Origin: Myxococcales bacterium
Lineage (GTDB): Bacteria > Myxococcota_A > Polyangia > Polyangiales > Polyangiaceae
Assembly: GCA_005777185.1 (NCBI GenBank)
Contig: SXNL01000293.1
Span: 1 to 45,392, forward strand
Length of the DNA: 45,392 nt
Reading direction: 5' to 3'
A program made the translations under genes and the position numbers. The notes under the pieces were generated by a model. That model was not told the DNA's origin, did no database searches, and saw nothing but the letters and a program-made list of their open reading frames with translations. The number at the start of each line of letters is the position of its first letter. The stretch's first letter is position 1. Shown here piece by piece: positions 24,253 through 32,480 of the stretch.

Positions 24253-25797
24253 ATGCGCATCCGCACCACATTCCTCCTCGCCGTCCTCGGCATCGTCGCG
24301 TCCTCCGCCGGGGCGCTCGCGATCCCCGTCTCGCCCGCCCGGAAGGCGGGTGCCATACGCTCCGACGACGCGACCGTGGTCGTTGCCGGCAGCGAGACGA
24401 GGACGCCCTCGCGCTTCGTGGCGGGCAAGACCCTGCTGGTCGATGCCCGTCTCGGCCACGCCTCGGTGGCCGAGGGTGGATCGCAGGAGACCTTCCTCTT
24501 CGCCCAGGTCAGCGGCGCCGAGGCCAGGGCGGAAGACAAGGCGCCGCCCGTGAACCTCGCCATCGTGATCGACCGCTCCGGATCGATGAAGGGTGAGCGC
24601 ATCGCCAACGCGATCGCTGCGGCGGTCGGGTCGGTCGAGCGCATGCGGGACGGCGATCGCGTGACCGTGGTCGCGTTCGACACCGTGGCGCAGGTGCTCG
24701 TCCCGCCGACGCGCGTGGACGCGCAGAGCCGGTCGCGCATCGAGTCGCAGATCCGCAGCGTGCGTCTCGGCGGCGACACGTGCATCTCCTGCGGGCTCGA
24801 CGAGGCCATGCGGCAGCTCGAGACGGTGTCGTTGTCGGGCGACCAGGTGAACCGCATGGTGTTGCTCTCCGACGGTGCGGCGAACTTCGGCGTTCGCGAT
24901 GTCCCTGGGCTTCGGACGCAGGCCGCCCGCATGCAGCGGAAGGGGTTCGCGATCTCGACGGTCGGGGTCGACGTCGACTTCGACGAGAAGGTGATGGCGG
25001 CGATCGCGAACGAGTCCAACGGTAAGCACTACTTCGTCGCGAACGCGTCCGGGCTGCCCAAGGTGTTCTCGGAGGAGTTCGACTCGCTGCTCGCGTCGGT
25101 CGCGCGGGACGCGGAGATGGTGATCGAGCTGGCGCCCGGCGTGGAGGTCGCGGAGGTGTTCGATCGGACCTTCCGGCGCGAGGGGAACAGGCTCATCGTC
25201 CCGTTTGGCACGTTCAGCGCGAACCAGGAGAAGACCGTACTGGTGAAGCTCCGCGTTCCCGCGACGGGCGCGGGCGAGAAGGCGGTCGCGGACGTGAAGC
25301 TGGCGTACCGGGACCTGCAGGCGCGGAACGACGGTCAGTGCAGCGGCAACCTCGCGGTCGTCGTCACCGATTCCGGGCGCGCGCAGAGGGATCTCGATCC
25401 TTTCGTCGCCGCGCGTGTGGAGCGCAGCCGCACCGCCCAGACCTTGACCGAGGCCAACAAGCTCTTCGAGCAGGGCCGCATCGGCGAGGCACGGGCGCGC
25501 CTCGCCGCCCAGGCGCAGAACCTCAAGGCCAAGGAGGAGGCGAACGTCGCACTCGCCCTGGCGCAGCCCAGCGTGGCCCCGCGCCGCGCGTCGAAGTCGC
25601 TCGATCGAGACTTCGAGGACCAGCTCGGCGCCGTCGCGCGGGCGGAGGCCACGTTCGCCGCACCGCCGCCGCCGGCGCCCGGGCATGGCGCGGGTGGCTT
25701 CGCCGGGCCGTCGAGGCCGCCCGCCTCCCAGCCGGCGGACGCGGCGAAGGCGCAGGTTCGCGCCAACCAGGCCAGCGCGACGGAGCTCGGTTTCTGA
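24253..25797 (+). CDS. Secreted VWA-domain protein
   Basis: This is a 514-residue exported protein with a signal peptide (MRIRTTFLLAVLGIVASSAGALA). A von Willebrand factor A domain runs from about residue 98 to 285, with an intact MIDAS metal site DRSGSMKGERI and the segment MVLLSDGAANFG. A beta-rich stretch follows, then a helical TPR-like segment (TLTEANKLFEQGRIGEARAR) and a Pro/Ala-rich tail. Bacterial secreted VWA proteins bind partners through the metal site; the ligand is unknown. AAGGGG at 24241-24246 is a good ribosome binding site 6 nt before the ATG. It lies 65 bp after the redox cluster and could be its last gene or separately expressed. Confidence 0.88.
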   Translation: MRIRTTFLLAVLGIVASSAGALAIPVSPARKAGAIRSDDATVVVAGSETRTPSRFVAGKTLLVDARLGHASVAEGGSQETFLFAQVSGAEARAEDKAPPVNLAIVIDRSGSMKGERIANAIAAAVGSVERMRDGDRVTVVAFDTVAQVLVPPTRVDAQSRSRIESQIRSVRLGGDTCISCGLDEAMRQLETVSLSGDQVNRMVLLSDGAANFGVRDVPGLRTQAARMQRKGFAISTVGVDVDFDEKVMAAIANESNGKHYFVANASGLPKVFSEEFDSLLASVARDAEMVIELAPGVEVAEVFDRTFRREGNRLIVPFGTFSANQEKTVLVKLRVPATGAGEKAVADVKLAYRDLQARNDGQCSGNLAVVVTDSGRAQRDLDPFVAARVERSRTAQTLTEANKLFEQGRIGEARARLAAQAQNLKAKEEANVALALAQPSVAPRRASKSLDRDFEDQLGAVARAEATFAAPPPPAPGHGAGGFAGPSRPPASQPADAAKAQVRANQASATELGF

Positions 25798-25885
25798 GGG
25801 GGCGCGCGCCTGGATCGCGGCTCGCGAGCGGGAGCGAGCACGCGAGGAGGCGCGGCTAGCTTCCAGCGCCTCACCGAGCCCGAAT

Positions 25886-25899
25886 TGAACGTCCGTTCA
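25886..25899. promoter_or_regulatory. 14-bp palindrome, candidate operator before YprB-like gene
   Basis: TGAACG-TC-CGTTCA is a perfect inverted repeat ending 16 nt before the ATG at 25916. The GAACG..CGTTC layout resembles operators bound by TetR-family repressors. A further half-site, TGAACGG, occurs at 25923-25929. No TetR gene lies in the window, so the binding protein would be encoded elsewhere. Confidence 0.4.
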
Positions 25900-25915
25900 C
25901 CTCCAGGCTAAACGG

Positions 25916-27247
25916 ATGTATCCTGAACGGGTGAGCCTCCTCCGCCGCCTCTCCCGCTTTCCGCCCCCACGGGCGATGGGTACGGCTCCCGCTGCGAGGA
26001 GCCCGACGCCGCGGGTGTCGCTCGACCAGCTGCGCGCCCACATGGATCTCATTCTCGCGCGGCGCCCCCCGTCCGAGCCGATCGCCGACGCGGCTTGGCC
26101 CGAGCTACCGTTCGTCACCGAGCCCACGAACGCAGGCGACCTGCACGTGCGAAGCCTTCGCATGGATGGGCACCGGGTCGGGCACGCGCCCGTGTGCCTC
26201 GCCCGCATCGCATCGGCGGCCCTCCTGTCTCTGCTCGCCCTCGATCCGTCGCTCGCGCGGTGCGATCCGGACGGCGCGCTCTACCTCGACACGGAGACGA
26301 CGGGCCTCGCAGGCGGAACAGGCACCGTCGCGTTCCTCGTCGGCCTCGCCTGGTTCGAGCGGGGCGCCCTCGTCCTCGAGCAGCTCCTCGTGAAGAACCT
26401 GGGTGAGGAAGCGCCGATGCTCGCGCGGGTGGCCGAACGGGTGGCGGCGTCGACCTTGCTCGTGACCTTCAACGGCAAGAGCTTCGATCTCCCGCTTCTC
26501 CGCACGCGGTTCGTGATGGCCCGGATGCGCGGACCCGTCGAGCCGCCGCACCTCGATCTCCTGCACCTCGCTCGCCGGGTCCACGCAGGCCGGAAGAGGC
26601 GTTCGTTCTGCCTGACCGCGCTCGAGCGCGAGGTGCTCGGCTTCGAGCGAGAGGGGGACGTCCCGTCCGGCGACGTGGCGGCTCACTACCTCCACTTCCT
26701 GCGCACCGGCGACACGACCGCCCTCCTCTCGGTGGTGGAGCACAACGCGTGGGACGTGGCCACCATGGCGGCGCTCGTCGGCCTCTACGGCGAACCGCTC
26801 GAGGGCTCCCGGCTCGTTCCCGCCGACCTCGTCGGCGTCGCGCGCACGCTCCGTCGCGCGGGAGACGTGGACCTCGCGTACGACACCGCCGATCGCGCGG
26901 TCCGCGCGGGCGCCGGGCCGGAGTCGGTCCGGGCGCGCGGCGAGATCGCGAACGCACGCGGCGACAAGGCGCGGGCTCTCGCCGACTTCGAGGCCTACGT
27001 CGCGGGCGTCGACGATGCCTCCGCGCGTCTCGAGCTCGCCAAGCTCTACGAACACCACGTGAAGGACCCCGAGCGCGCGCTCGCCCTCGTGGACCGCGGC
27101 ACGGGCGAGACGGAGGCCGCGCTCGGGCGACGTCGCGCGCGGCTGGACCGGAAGGCCGAGCGACGTCGCGCGCTCGCTTGCGGGTCGCGCGCCGAGCCCG
27201 GGGCCGACGTGGAGTCCTCGCTCTTCGACGTGCGAGCCAAGTCGTGA
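25916..27247 (+). CDS. RNase H-like exonuclease-fold protein, YprB family
   Basis: This is a 443-residue protein. The centre (about 115-310) carries the DEDD/RNase H-like exonuclease signature of the YprB group: YLDTETTGLAGGTGTVAFLV (first Asp and Glu), FNGKSFDLPLLRTRF, HLDLLHLARR and the late HNAWDVATMAAL. Such proteins are predicted 3'-5' nucleases; the biological role is not established. The C-terminal 130 residues are helical and TPR-like (LAYDTADRAVRAGAG). A GTG five codons downstream (VSLLRRLSRF) or the ATG at 25976 may be the true start, since no clear Shine-Dalgarno site precedes 25916. A palindrome directly upstream suggests repressor control. Confidence 0.85.
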   Translation: MYPERVSLLRRLSRFPPPRAMGTAPAARSPTPRVSLDQLRAHMDLILARRPPSEPIADAAWPELPFVTEPTNAGDLHVRSLRMDGHRVGHAPVCLARIASAALLSLLALDPSLARCDPDGALYLDTETTGLAGGTGTVAFLVGLAWFERGALVLEQLLVKNLGEEAPMLARVAERVAASTLLVTFNGKSFDLPLLRTRFVMARMRGPVEPPHLDLLHLARRVHAGRKRRSFCLTALEREVLGFEREGDVPSGDVAAHYLHFLRTGDTTALLSVVEHNAWDVATMAALVGLYGEPLEGSRLVPADLVGVARTLRRAGDVDLAYDTADRAVRAGAGPESVRARGEIANARGDKARALADFEAYVAGVDDASARLELAKLYEHHVKDPERALALVDRGTGETEAALGRRRARLDRKAERRRALACGSRAEPGADVESSLFDVRAKS

Positions 27248-27261
27248 TAGACGCACGCGAC

Positions 27262-29757
27262 ATGTCCGCCGACACGCACGACGGCCCCCGCTACCGACCC
27301 CAGGACGTCGAGCCCAAGTGGCAGCGCTACTGGGAGGAGCACCGGACGTTCCGCGCGACCCGTCACCCGGGCCGCTCGAAGATGTACGTGCTCGACATGT
27401 TCCCGTACCCGTCCGGCGATGGCCTCCACGTCGGCCACCCCGAGGGTTACACGGCGACGGACATCGTGTGCCGCTACCAGCGCATGAAGGGCGTCGACGT
27501 GCTGCACCCGATGGGCTGGGACGCCTTCGGCCTCCCCGCCGAGCAGCACGCGATCAAGACCGGCACGCACCCGCGCCAGAAGACGCTCGACAACATCGCG
27601 AACTTTCGCCGGCAGCTCAAGATGCTCGGCTTCTCCTACGACTGGGACCGTGAGATCGACACGACCGACCCGGGCTACGTCCGGTGGACGCAGTGGATCT
27701 TCCTCCGGCTGTTCGAGCGCGGGCTCGCGTTCCAGCAGTCCGACATGCCCGTCAACTGGTGCCCTGGGCTCGGCACCGTGCTCGCGAACGACGAGGTCAA
27801 GGCGGACGGGACGAGCGAGGTCGGAGGGTTCCCGGTCGAGAAGCTCGCCATCCGGCAATGGTCCCTCCGCATCACCCGCTACGCGGACCGGCTCCTCGAG
27901 GGCCTCGACACCGTCGACTGGCCCGACACGAAGGCCAAGCAGCGGAACTGGATCGGGCGCAGCGAAGGGGCGGAGGTCGACTTCGCGGTGCGTGGCCACG
28001 ACGCGACGATCCGCGTCTTCACGACGCGCGTCGACACGCTCCCGGGCGCCACGTACGTCGTCCTCGCCCCCGAGCACCCGCTCGTGCTCTCGCTCGCGAC
28101 GCCGGACCGCCGGCCGGCTGTCGAGTCCTACGTGGCGGCCGCCGCGAAGAAGACCGACATCGATCGTTCGGACATCGGGCGCGAGAAGACGGGCGAGTCC
28201 CTCGGCGCGTTCGCCGTGAACCCGGTGAACGGCGAGGAGATCCCCATCTGGGTCGGTGACTACGTCATCGGCGGCTACGGCTCGGGCGCCGTCATGGCCG
28301 TCCCCGCGCACGACGAGCGCGACCACGCCTTCGCGGTGAAGTACGGGTTGCCGATCGTCGAGGTCGTCGAGATCTCCGGGGCGGACGTCGAGAAGAGAGC
28401 GACGACCGACGACGGCGTGGCGAACGACGCGGCGGTCTCTCGCTCCCGCGCCCCCATCGCGCGGGCGATGCCGTCCGCGGAGGTCCGACGGGTGATCGCC
28501 ACGTGGCTCGCCGACCAGGGCAGGGGAGGACCGAAGGTCACGTACAAGCTCCGCGACTGGGTCTTCTCGCGCCAGCGCTACTGGGGCGAGCCGATACCGA
28601 TCTACTTCCCGGTCACATGCGACGGCGATCCCCGGCGCCCGGGCGCGAACCCGACGATCCACTACGAGACGCCCATCGCCGTGGACGACGCCGAGCTTCC
28701 GCTCCGCCTCCCGGACCTCGTGGAATTCAAGTCGACGGGCGACCCTGCGGGGCCCCTCGGCCGGGCCACGGATTGGCGCTACTTCCAGAAGGATGGCAAG
28801 TGGTTCGCCCGCGAGACCAACACGATGCCGCAGTGGGCGGGCTCCTGCTGGTACTACCTCCGCTTCCTCGACCCGCGAAACGCGGACGCCGCGTGGAGCC
28901 GCGAGGCGTACGCCGCGTGGATGCCGGTGGACCTCTACGTCGGCGGCAGCGAGCACGCGGTGCTGCACCTCCTCTACGCGCGCTTCTGGCACCAGGTCTT
29001 CTTCGACATGGGCCTCGTCGAGCACCCGGAACCGTTCCAGAAGCTCGTTCACCAGGGGATCATCCTGGGCGAGGACGGCCAGAAGATGAGCAAGGCCCGC
29101 GGCAACGTCATCAACCCGGACGACATCGTGCGTCGCTTCGGGGCCGACGCGCTGCGCCTCTTCGAGATGTTCATGGGCCCACTCGAGCAGATGAAGCCGT
29201 GGCAGACGAGCGGCATCGAGGGCATCCGTCGCTTCCTCGAGCGCGTCTGGGTGGCGTGCGCCGAGGGCGTGACGGACGATCCGGCCGCCTACGACGTCGA
29301 GACGCGGAAGCTGGTCCATCGCACGATCAAGAAGGTCGGCGAGGACATCGATTCGCTGCGGTTCAACACCGCGATCAGCGCGATGATGATCCTCGTCAAG
29401 CACATCGGCCAGCGTCCCGTTCCGCGCGAGGTGGCGCGGACGTTCGCGCTCCTCGTGTCGCCCTTCGCGCCCCACCTCGGTGAGGAGCTCTGGCATCGGA
29501 ACGGGGGCGCGGACACCCTCGCCTACGAGCCCTGGCCCACCTACGACGCCGCCCTCACGCGCGACGACACCGTCGAGATCGGCGTGCAGGTGAACGGAAA
29601 GGTGCGCGGCGCCGTCCGTCTCGCTCTCGACGCGGACGAAGCCGTCGCCCGTGAGCAGGCGCTCCTCGACCCGAAGGTCCGCGAGCACGTGGACGGGAGG
29701 ACGGTGAAGAAGGTCGTCTACGTGAAGGGCAGGATCGTGAACTTCATCGTGGGATGA
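27262..29757 (+). CDS. leuS: Leucyl-tRNA synthetase
   Basis: This 831-residue class Ia synthetase charges tRNA-Leu in the cytosol. Seen in order: FPYPSGDGLHVGH with the HIGH-type motif HVGH at 56-59; the CP1 editing domain with TTRVDTLPGATYVVLAPEHP and MAVPAHDERDHAF; and the second catalytic half with RDWVFSRQRYWGEPIPIY and MPQWAGSCWYYLRF. The KMSKS loop reads KMSKA (608-612), an altered last residue. The anticodon-binding and C-terminal domains end the protein (VQVNGKVRGAV). ATG at 27262 chosen for the family-typical beginning (YRPQDVEPKWQ). Its stop overlaps the lptE-like ATG by ATGA. Confidence 0.97.
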   Translation: MSADTHDGPRYRPQDVEPKWQRYWEEHRTFRATRHPGRSKMYVLDMFPYPSGDGLHVGHPEGYTATDIVCRYQRMKGVDVLHPMGWDAFGLPAEQHAIKTGTHPRQKTLDNIANFRRQLKMLGFSYDWDREIDTTDPGYVRWTQWIFLRLFERGLAFQQSDMPVNWCPGLGTVLANDEVKADGTSEVGGFPVEKLAIRQWSLRITRYADRLLEGLDTVDWPDTKAKQRNWIGRSEGAEVDFAVRGHDATIRVFTTRVDTLPGATYVVLAPEHPLVLSLATPDRRPAVESYVAAAAKKTDIDRSDIGREKTGESLGAFAVNPVNGEEIPIWVGDYVIGGYGSGAVMAVPAHDERDHAFAVKYGLPIVEVVEISGADVEKRATTDDGVANDAAVSRSRAPIARAMPSAEVRRVIATWLADQGRGGPKVTYKLRDWVFSRQRYWGEPIPIYFPVTCDGDPRRPGANPTIHYETPIAVDDAELPLRLPDLVEFKSTGDPAGPLGRATDWRYFQKDGKWFARETNTMPQWAGSCWYYLRFLDPRNADAAWSREAYAAWMPVDLYVGGSEHAVLHLLYARFWHQVFFDMGLVEHPEPFQKLVHQGIILGEDGQKMSKARGNVINPDDIVRRFGADALRLFEMFMGPLEQMKPWQTSGIEGIRRFLERVWVACAEGVTDDPAAYDVETRKLVHRTIKKVGEDIDSLRFNTAISAMMILVKHIGQRPVPREVARTFALLVSPFAPHLGEELWHRNGGADTLAYEPWPTYDAALTRDDTVEIGVQVNGKVRGAVRLALDADEAVAREQALLDPKVREHVDGRTVKKVVYVKGRIVNFIVG

Positions 29758-30308
29758 GGGCCGGGGTCCTCGCAAGCTGGCCCCTCTTCGCGATCGCGAT
29801 CCTGATCACGTGTGCCTGCGGCTACCGTCCGCTGGTCCGCGAGCCCGCGGCGGGTGAGCGCCTCGCGGTGGTGCTCGCCGATTCCAGCGTGCCCGATCAG
29901 GTAGCCGCGACGGAGGTCGTCTCCGCGGTGCGCGCAGCCCTCTCGCGGGAGGGGATGCTCGCGCCGGGGGACCGGTACCCTCGCGTCGAGGTCGAGGTCC
30001 TGCGCGTCGACGAGGTGTCGGAAGGCGTGGAGGCGTCGGCCTCCCTCCAGCCCGTAGCCCGCGCGACACGCCTCGCGGTGGTCGCGCGGGGGGTGGTCGT
30101 CGTCGCGCAGGGCGCCCCCGCCTTCCGTGACACGGGGGACGTGCGGGCCACCGTCCTGGGCGCCAGGATGCCGGGAGCGCGCGCAGAGGCGTTCGCCCGG
30201 CCCGAGCTCGTCCGGGCCGCGGCCCGTCGCGCCGGCGAGCGCATCGGGGCGCGTGTCCTCGGGCACCCGGCCGTCAGCGAGCCAGGCGAAGACGACATCG
30301 CGCCTTGA
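29754..30308 (+). CDS. lptE: LptE-like LPS-assembly lipoprotein
   Basis: This is a 184-residue putative lipoprotein with a signal core and lipobox ending TCACGYRPL; the Cys-Gly-Tyr-Arg beginning is typical of LptE. LptE plugs the LptD barrel in the outer membrane and helps deliver lipopolysaccharide to the surface. The rest (LAVVLADSSVPDQVAATEVV...AVRAALSREG) fits the short alpha/beta fold, but sequence similarity in this family is weak. The strongest support is the position directly after leuS with a 4-bp overlap, an order conserved in many Gram-negative bacteria. Confidence 0.75.
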   Translation: MRAGVLASWPLFAIAILITCACGYRPLVREPAAGERLAVVLADSSVPDQVAATEVVSAVRAALSREGMLAPGDRYPRVEVEVLRVDEVSEGVEASASLQPVARATRLAVVARGVVVVAQGAPAFRDTGDVRATVLGARMPGARAEAFARPELVRAAARRAGERIGARVLGHPAVSEPGEDDIAP

Positions 30309-30359
30309 CCGGCGAGGCCGCCTCACGCGCGGTGGCTGTGGTAATGTCCTTCGCCCACC

Positions 30360-31052
30360 ATGAAGAAGCCTGCTCCGAGAGCCTCCGCGCCGCGGAGGGA
30401 CGTGATCGGTTGCTCGGGCTTCCCCGTCCCGCCGACGCGCTACTTCAAGGACTTCGCGTTCGTGGAGGTCCAGGAGACGTACGCCTCGATGCCGGGAGCT
30501 TCGACGGTGAAGAGGTGGCGGCGCGAGGCACCCGCGGGCTTCGAGTTCGGCGTGCTCGCGCCCCGCGAGATCGGACAGGAGGCGTTCCGGCGCGGCAAGA
30601 TCGTCGACGCCGCCCTCGACAGCCTGACCGAAATCGTCACCCTCCTCGCCGCGAGGATCGCGGTCTTCACGTGCCCTCCCGAGCTCGAGGACTCCCGGGC
30701 CAACCGGGCTGCGATCAAGGAGTTCCTCGGTGAGGTGAAGAAACGCTTCGAGCGGATTGTCCTCGAGGTGCCGCCGACGTGGGAGTCCACGGCCGCGGTC
30801 GACCTCGCCCTTGCTGCGAAGGTCATCCCCGCCGTGGACCCGTTGTCGTTCGGCCTCGCCGAGGCGAAGGTCGCCTACTACCGTCTCCCGGGCCCTGCGG
30901 GTCACAAGAGTCGCTACGAGGATCCCGCGATGGAACGCCTCGCCGAGCTCGCCCTGGGGGCGCGCCACGACGAGGCGTTCTACGTGTTCACGAACGTCGA
31001 CATGGCCCAGGACGCGAGGCGCCTGAAGAGGGCCATCGGCTCACGGGGCTAG
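30360..31052 (+). CDS. DUF72 TIM-barrel protein
   Basis: This is a 230-residue protein. The beginning DVIGCSGFPVPPTRYFKDFAFVEVQETYASMPGASTVKRWRREAP matches the start of the DUF72 (YecE-like) family, followed by GFEFGVLAPREI and, near the end, YVFTNVDMAQDARRLK, the typical end of the barrel (usually FNN or FTN). The biochemical role is unknown. It is slightly short for the family. Its TAG stop shares a CTAG with the stop of the convergent lipoprotein gene. Confidence 0.85.
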   Translation: MKKPAPRASAPRRDVIGCSGFPVPPTRYFKDFAFVEVQETYASMPGASTVKRWRREAPAGFEFGVLAPREIGQEAFRRGKIVDAALDSLTEIVTLLAARIAVFTCPPELEDSRANRAAIKEFLGEVKKRFERIVLEVPPTWESTAAVDLALAAKVIPAVDPLSFGLAEAKVAYYRLPGPAGHKSRYEDPAMERLAELALGARHDEAFYVFTNVDMAQDARRLKRAIGSRG

Positions 31053-31558
31053 AAACCACACTCCGTCTTGCACTGCGCCGCCAGGCACGTGTCGATCGCG
31101 TCGTAGAGATCCTGAGCAGCCTTCGGCGTGGTCGCGTTGCACACGGTCGTGACGCAGGTGTCGAACTCCGCCTGGGACGCCGTGCCGCCGTCGGGCAGTT
31201 TGTCGCACTTCTCGATGCAGTCCGAGTACTTGTCGCAGTCCGAGCCAGGCACGTAGCAAGTCTTGAGCTGGCTGCAACACTTGCCCTTCCCGCAGGTGTC
31301 GCACGCGGGAGGAGCGAGCGTCACGTTGCCGCATGTCCCCGCGCTGCCGTCGCTGCCGCCGTCGCCGCCCGTGCCCCCGTCGCTCCCCGTGGCAGAGTCC
31401 CCGGTGGACGTCGTGCCGTCCAGGCTCGTCCCCGAGTCCGTCGAGAGGCCTCCGCCGTCGACGGTGCCGGAGGTTATCGTGCAGCCCTGCAGGGCCAGCC
31501 CATACAGGGAGACCGTGCCAACCAACGTACCCATCACGATCATCCAGCGACGCATCAT
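31049..31558 (-). CDS. Cys-rich lipoprotein, paralogue of upstream gene
   Basis: This is a 169-residue exported protein. The start at 31558 (MMRRWMIVMG) is chosen because GAAAGGG lies about 7 nt upstream. The signal core ends LALQGC, a lipobox. A Ser/Gly/Asp/Thr-rich linker of about 45 residues (surface spacer) precedes one Cys-rich module (CDTCGKGKCCSQLKTC...YSDCIEKCD...CLAAQCKTECGF). The same cysteine pattern appears twice in the gene just upstream. Such modules are frequent in Myxococcota surface proteins; no function is established. Confidence 0.78.
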   Translation of the reverse strand: MMRRWMIVMGTLVGTVSLYGLALQGCTITSGTVDGGGLSTDSGTSLDGTTSTGDSATGSDGGTGGDGGSDGSAGTCGNVTLAPPACDTCGKGKCCSQLKTCYVPGSDCDKYSDCIEKCDKLPDGGTASQAEFDTCVTTVCNATTPKAAQDLYDAIDTCLAAQCKTECGF

Positions 31559-31595
31559 CGTTTCGCCCTTTCGGTTCGGAAAAGCCACAGCACCA

Positions 31596-32372
31596 TCAGA
31601 GGCCACACGCAGCGGAGCACGAGATCTGCATGCAACGCGCGATCTCCCTCACGATCGCCTTGCCCGAAGCCCGCGTCGCCCCGCACTGGTCGACACATGC
31701 CGGCGTTCCGCAGGCGAGTGCACACTGGAGGTACTCGCTGCACTCCGACAGGAGCGGGCACTTGTTGAGCTCGTTCGAGCAACGTCCCGCGCAGCTCGCG
31801 CACGACTCGGTCGGGGGCGCCACGCCGGAGTCGACGGCGCCGTCCGCGGCCGCCTCGACGGCGGCGTCGAGCAGAGCGGCGGCGTCGGCCCCCGAGTCGA
31901 CCGGGCCCGCGTCACCGCCGTCGGCGTCACAGACGCGCGACGTCGGCTTCGTCGCGGGACATGTCGTGGACACGCACTGGGTCTTGCAGGCGCCGGTGCA
32001 CCGGGCGTTGTCGTCGCATTTGACCACCTCCAGGTACAGGGTCTGGGCGAGGGGATCCTCGCAGAGGCAAGCGGCCTGGCACGCGGCGTCGCAGTTCGGC
32101 TTGTGGGCGCAGGTGGCGACCTTGGTGCAGCCCGCGGAGTCGAAGCAGGTCGCCTGGAGCGCGGTGCACTGGGAGATGCGGCAGGCGGGGCACGCCGCGC
32201 TTGATCCGTCGCCGCCTCCCTCGAACGTGCCGGCGTCGTCGAGGGGAGCGTCGTTCTGCAGGGAGGTGCACCCGCCGACCTGGGCGAGGAGCCCCGCGAG
32301 CGTGCTGGCGAGGAGCCCGCCGATGAGCCTCCTCTGGGTCGGGACGGTCGCGATGCGACGAGTTTCAAGCAT
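31596..32372 (-). CDS. Cys-rich lipoprotein with duplicated module
   Basis: This is a 258-residue protein. After a basic start and hydrophobic core the lipobox AQVGGC marks a lipid anchor near residue 35. Two Cys-rich modules follow: the first at about 60-140 (CPACRISQCTALQATC...CTGACKTQC), the second at about 185-258 (CASCAGRCSNELNKC...CMQISCSAACGL). They are separated by an Asp/Ala-rich linker. The second module closely resembles the single module of the next gene, 37 bp downstream on the same strand. Gene duplication and co-transcription are likely. Function unknown. Confidence 0.78.
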   Translation of the reverse strand: MLETRRIATVPTQRRLIGGLLASTLAGLLAQVGGCTSLQNDAPLDDAGTFEGGGDGSSAACPACRISQCTALQATCFDSAGCTKVATCAHKPNCDAACQAACLCEDPLAQTLYLEVVKCDDNARCTGACKTQCVSTTCPATKPTSRVCDADGGDAGPVDSGADAAALLDAAVEAAADGAVDSGVAPPTESCASCAGRCSNELNKCPLLSECSEYLQCALACGTPACVDQCGATRASGKAIVREIARCMQISCSAACGL

Positions 32373-32480
32373 GCGAACAAGCTACCTTCCTTGGACGGGG
32401 ATGGGTCGGACGTGTTCAACGACGACGGACGAATTGGCCGCCCGCGCCGGGTAGGGAAATAGACCACCAGCGCGCGGACT

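Noticed and set aside
25801..25870. Several short palindromes (GGCGCGCGCC, GCTCGCGAGC) after the VWA gene
   Set aside because: Such CG-rich palindromes are frequent by chance in this composition, and no single stable stem with a terminator tail could be drawn.
27046..29775. 909-codon open frame on the minus strand opposite leuS
   Set aside because: It has no family signature and an Arg/Val/Asp/His-biased composition typical of the complement of a high-GC gene; leuS is certain.
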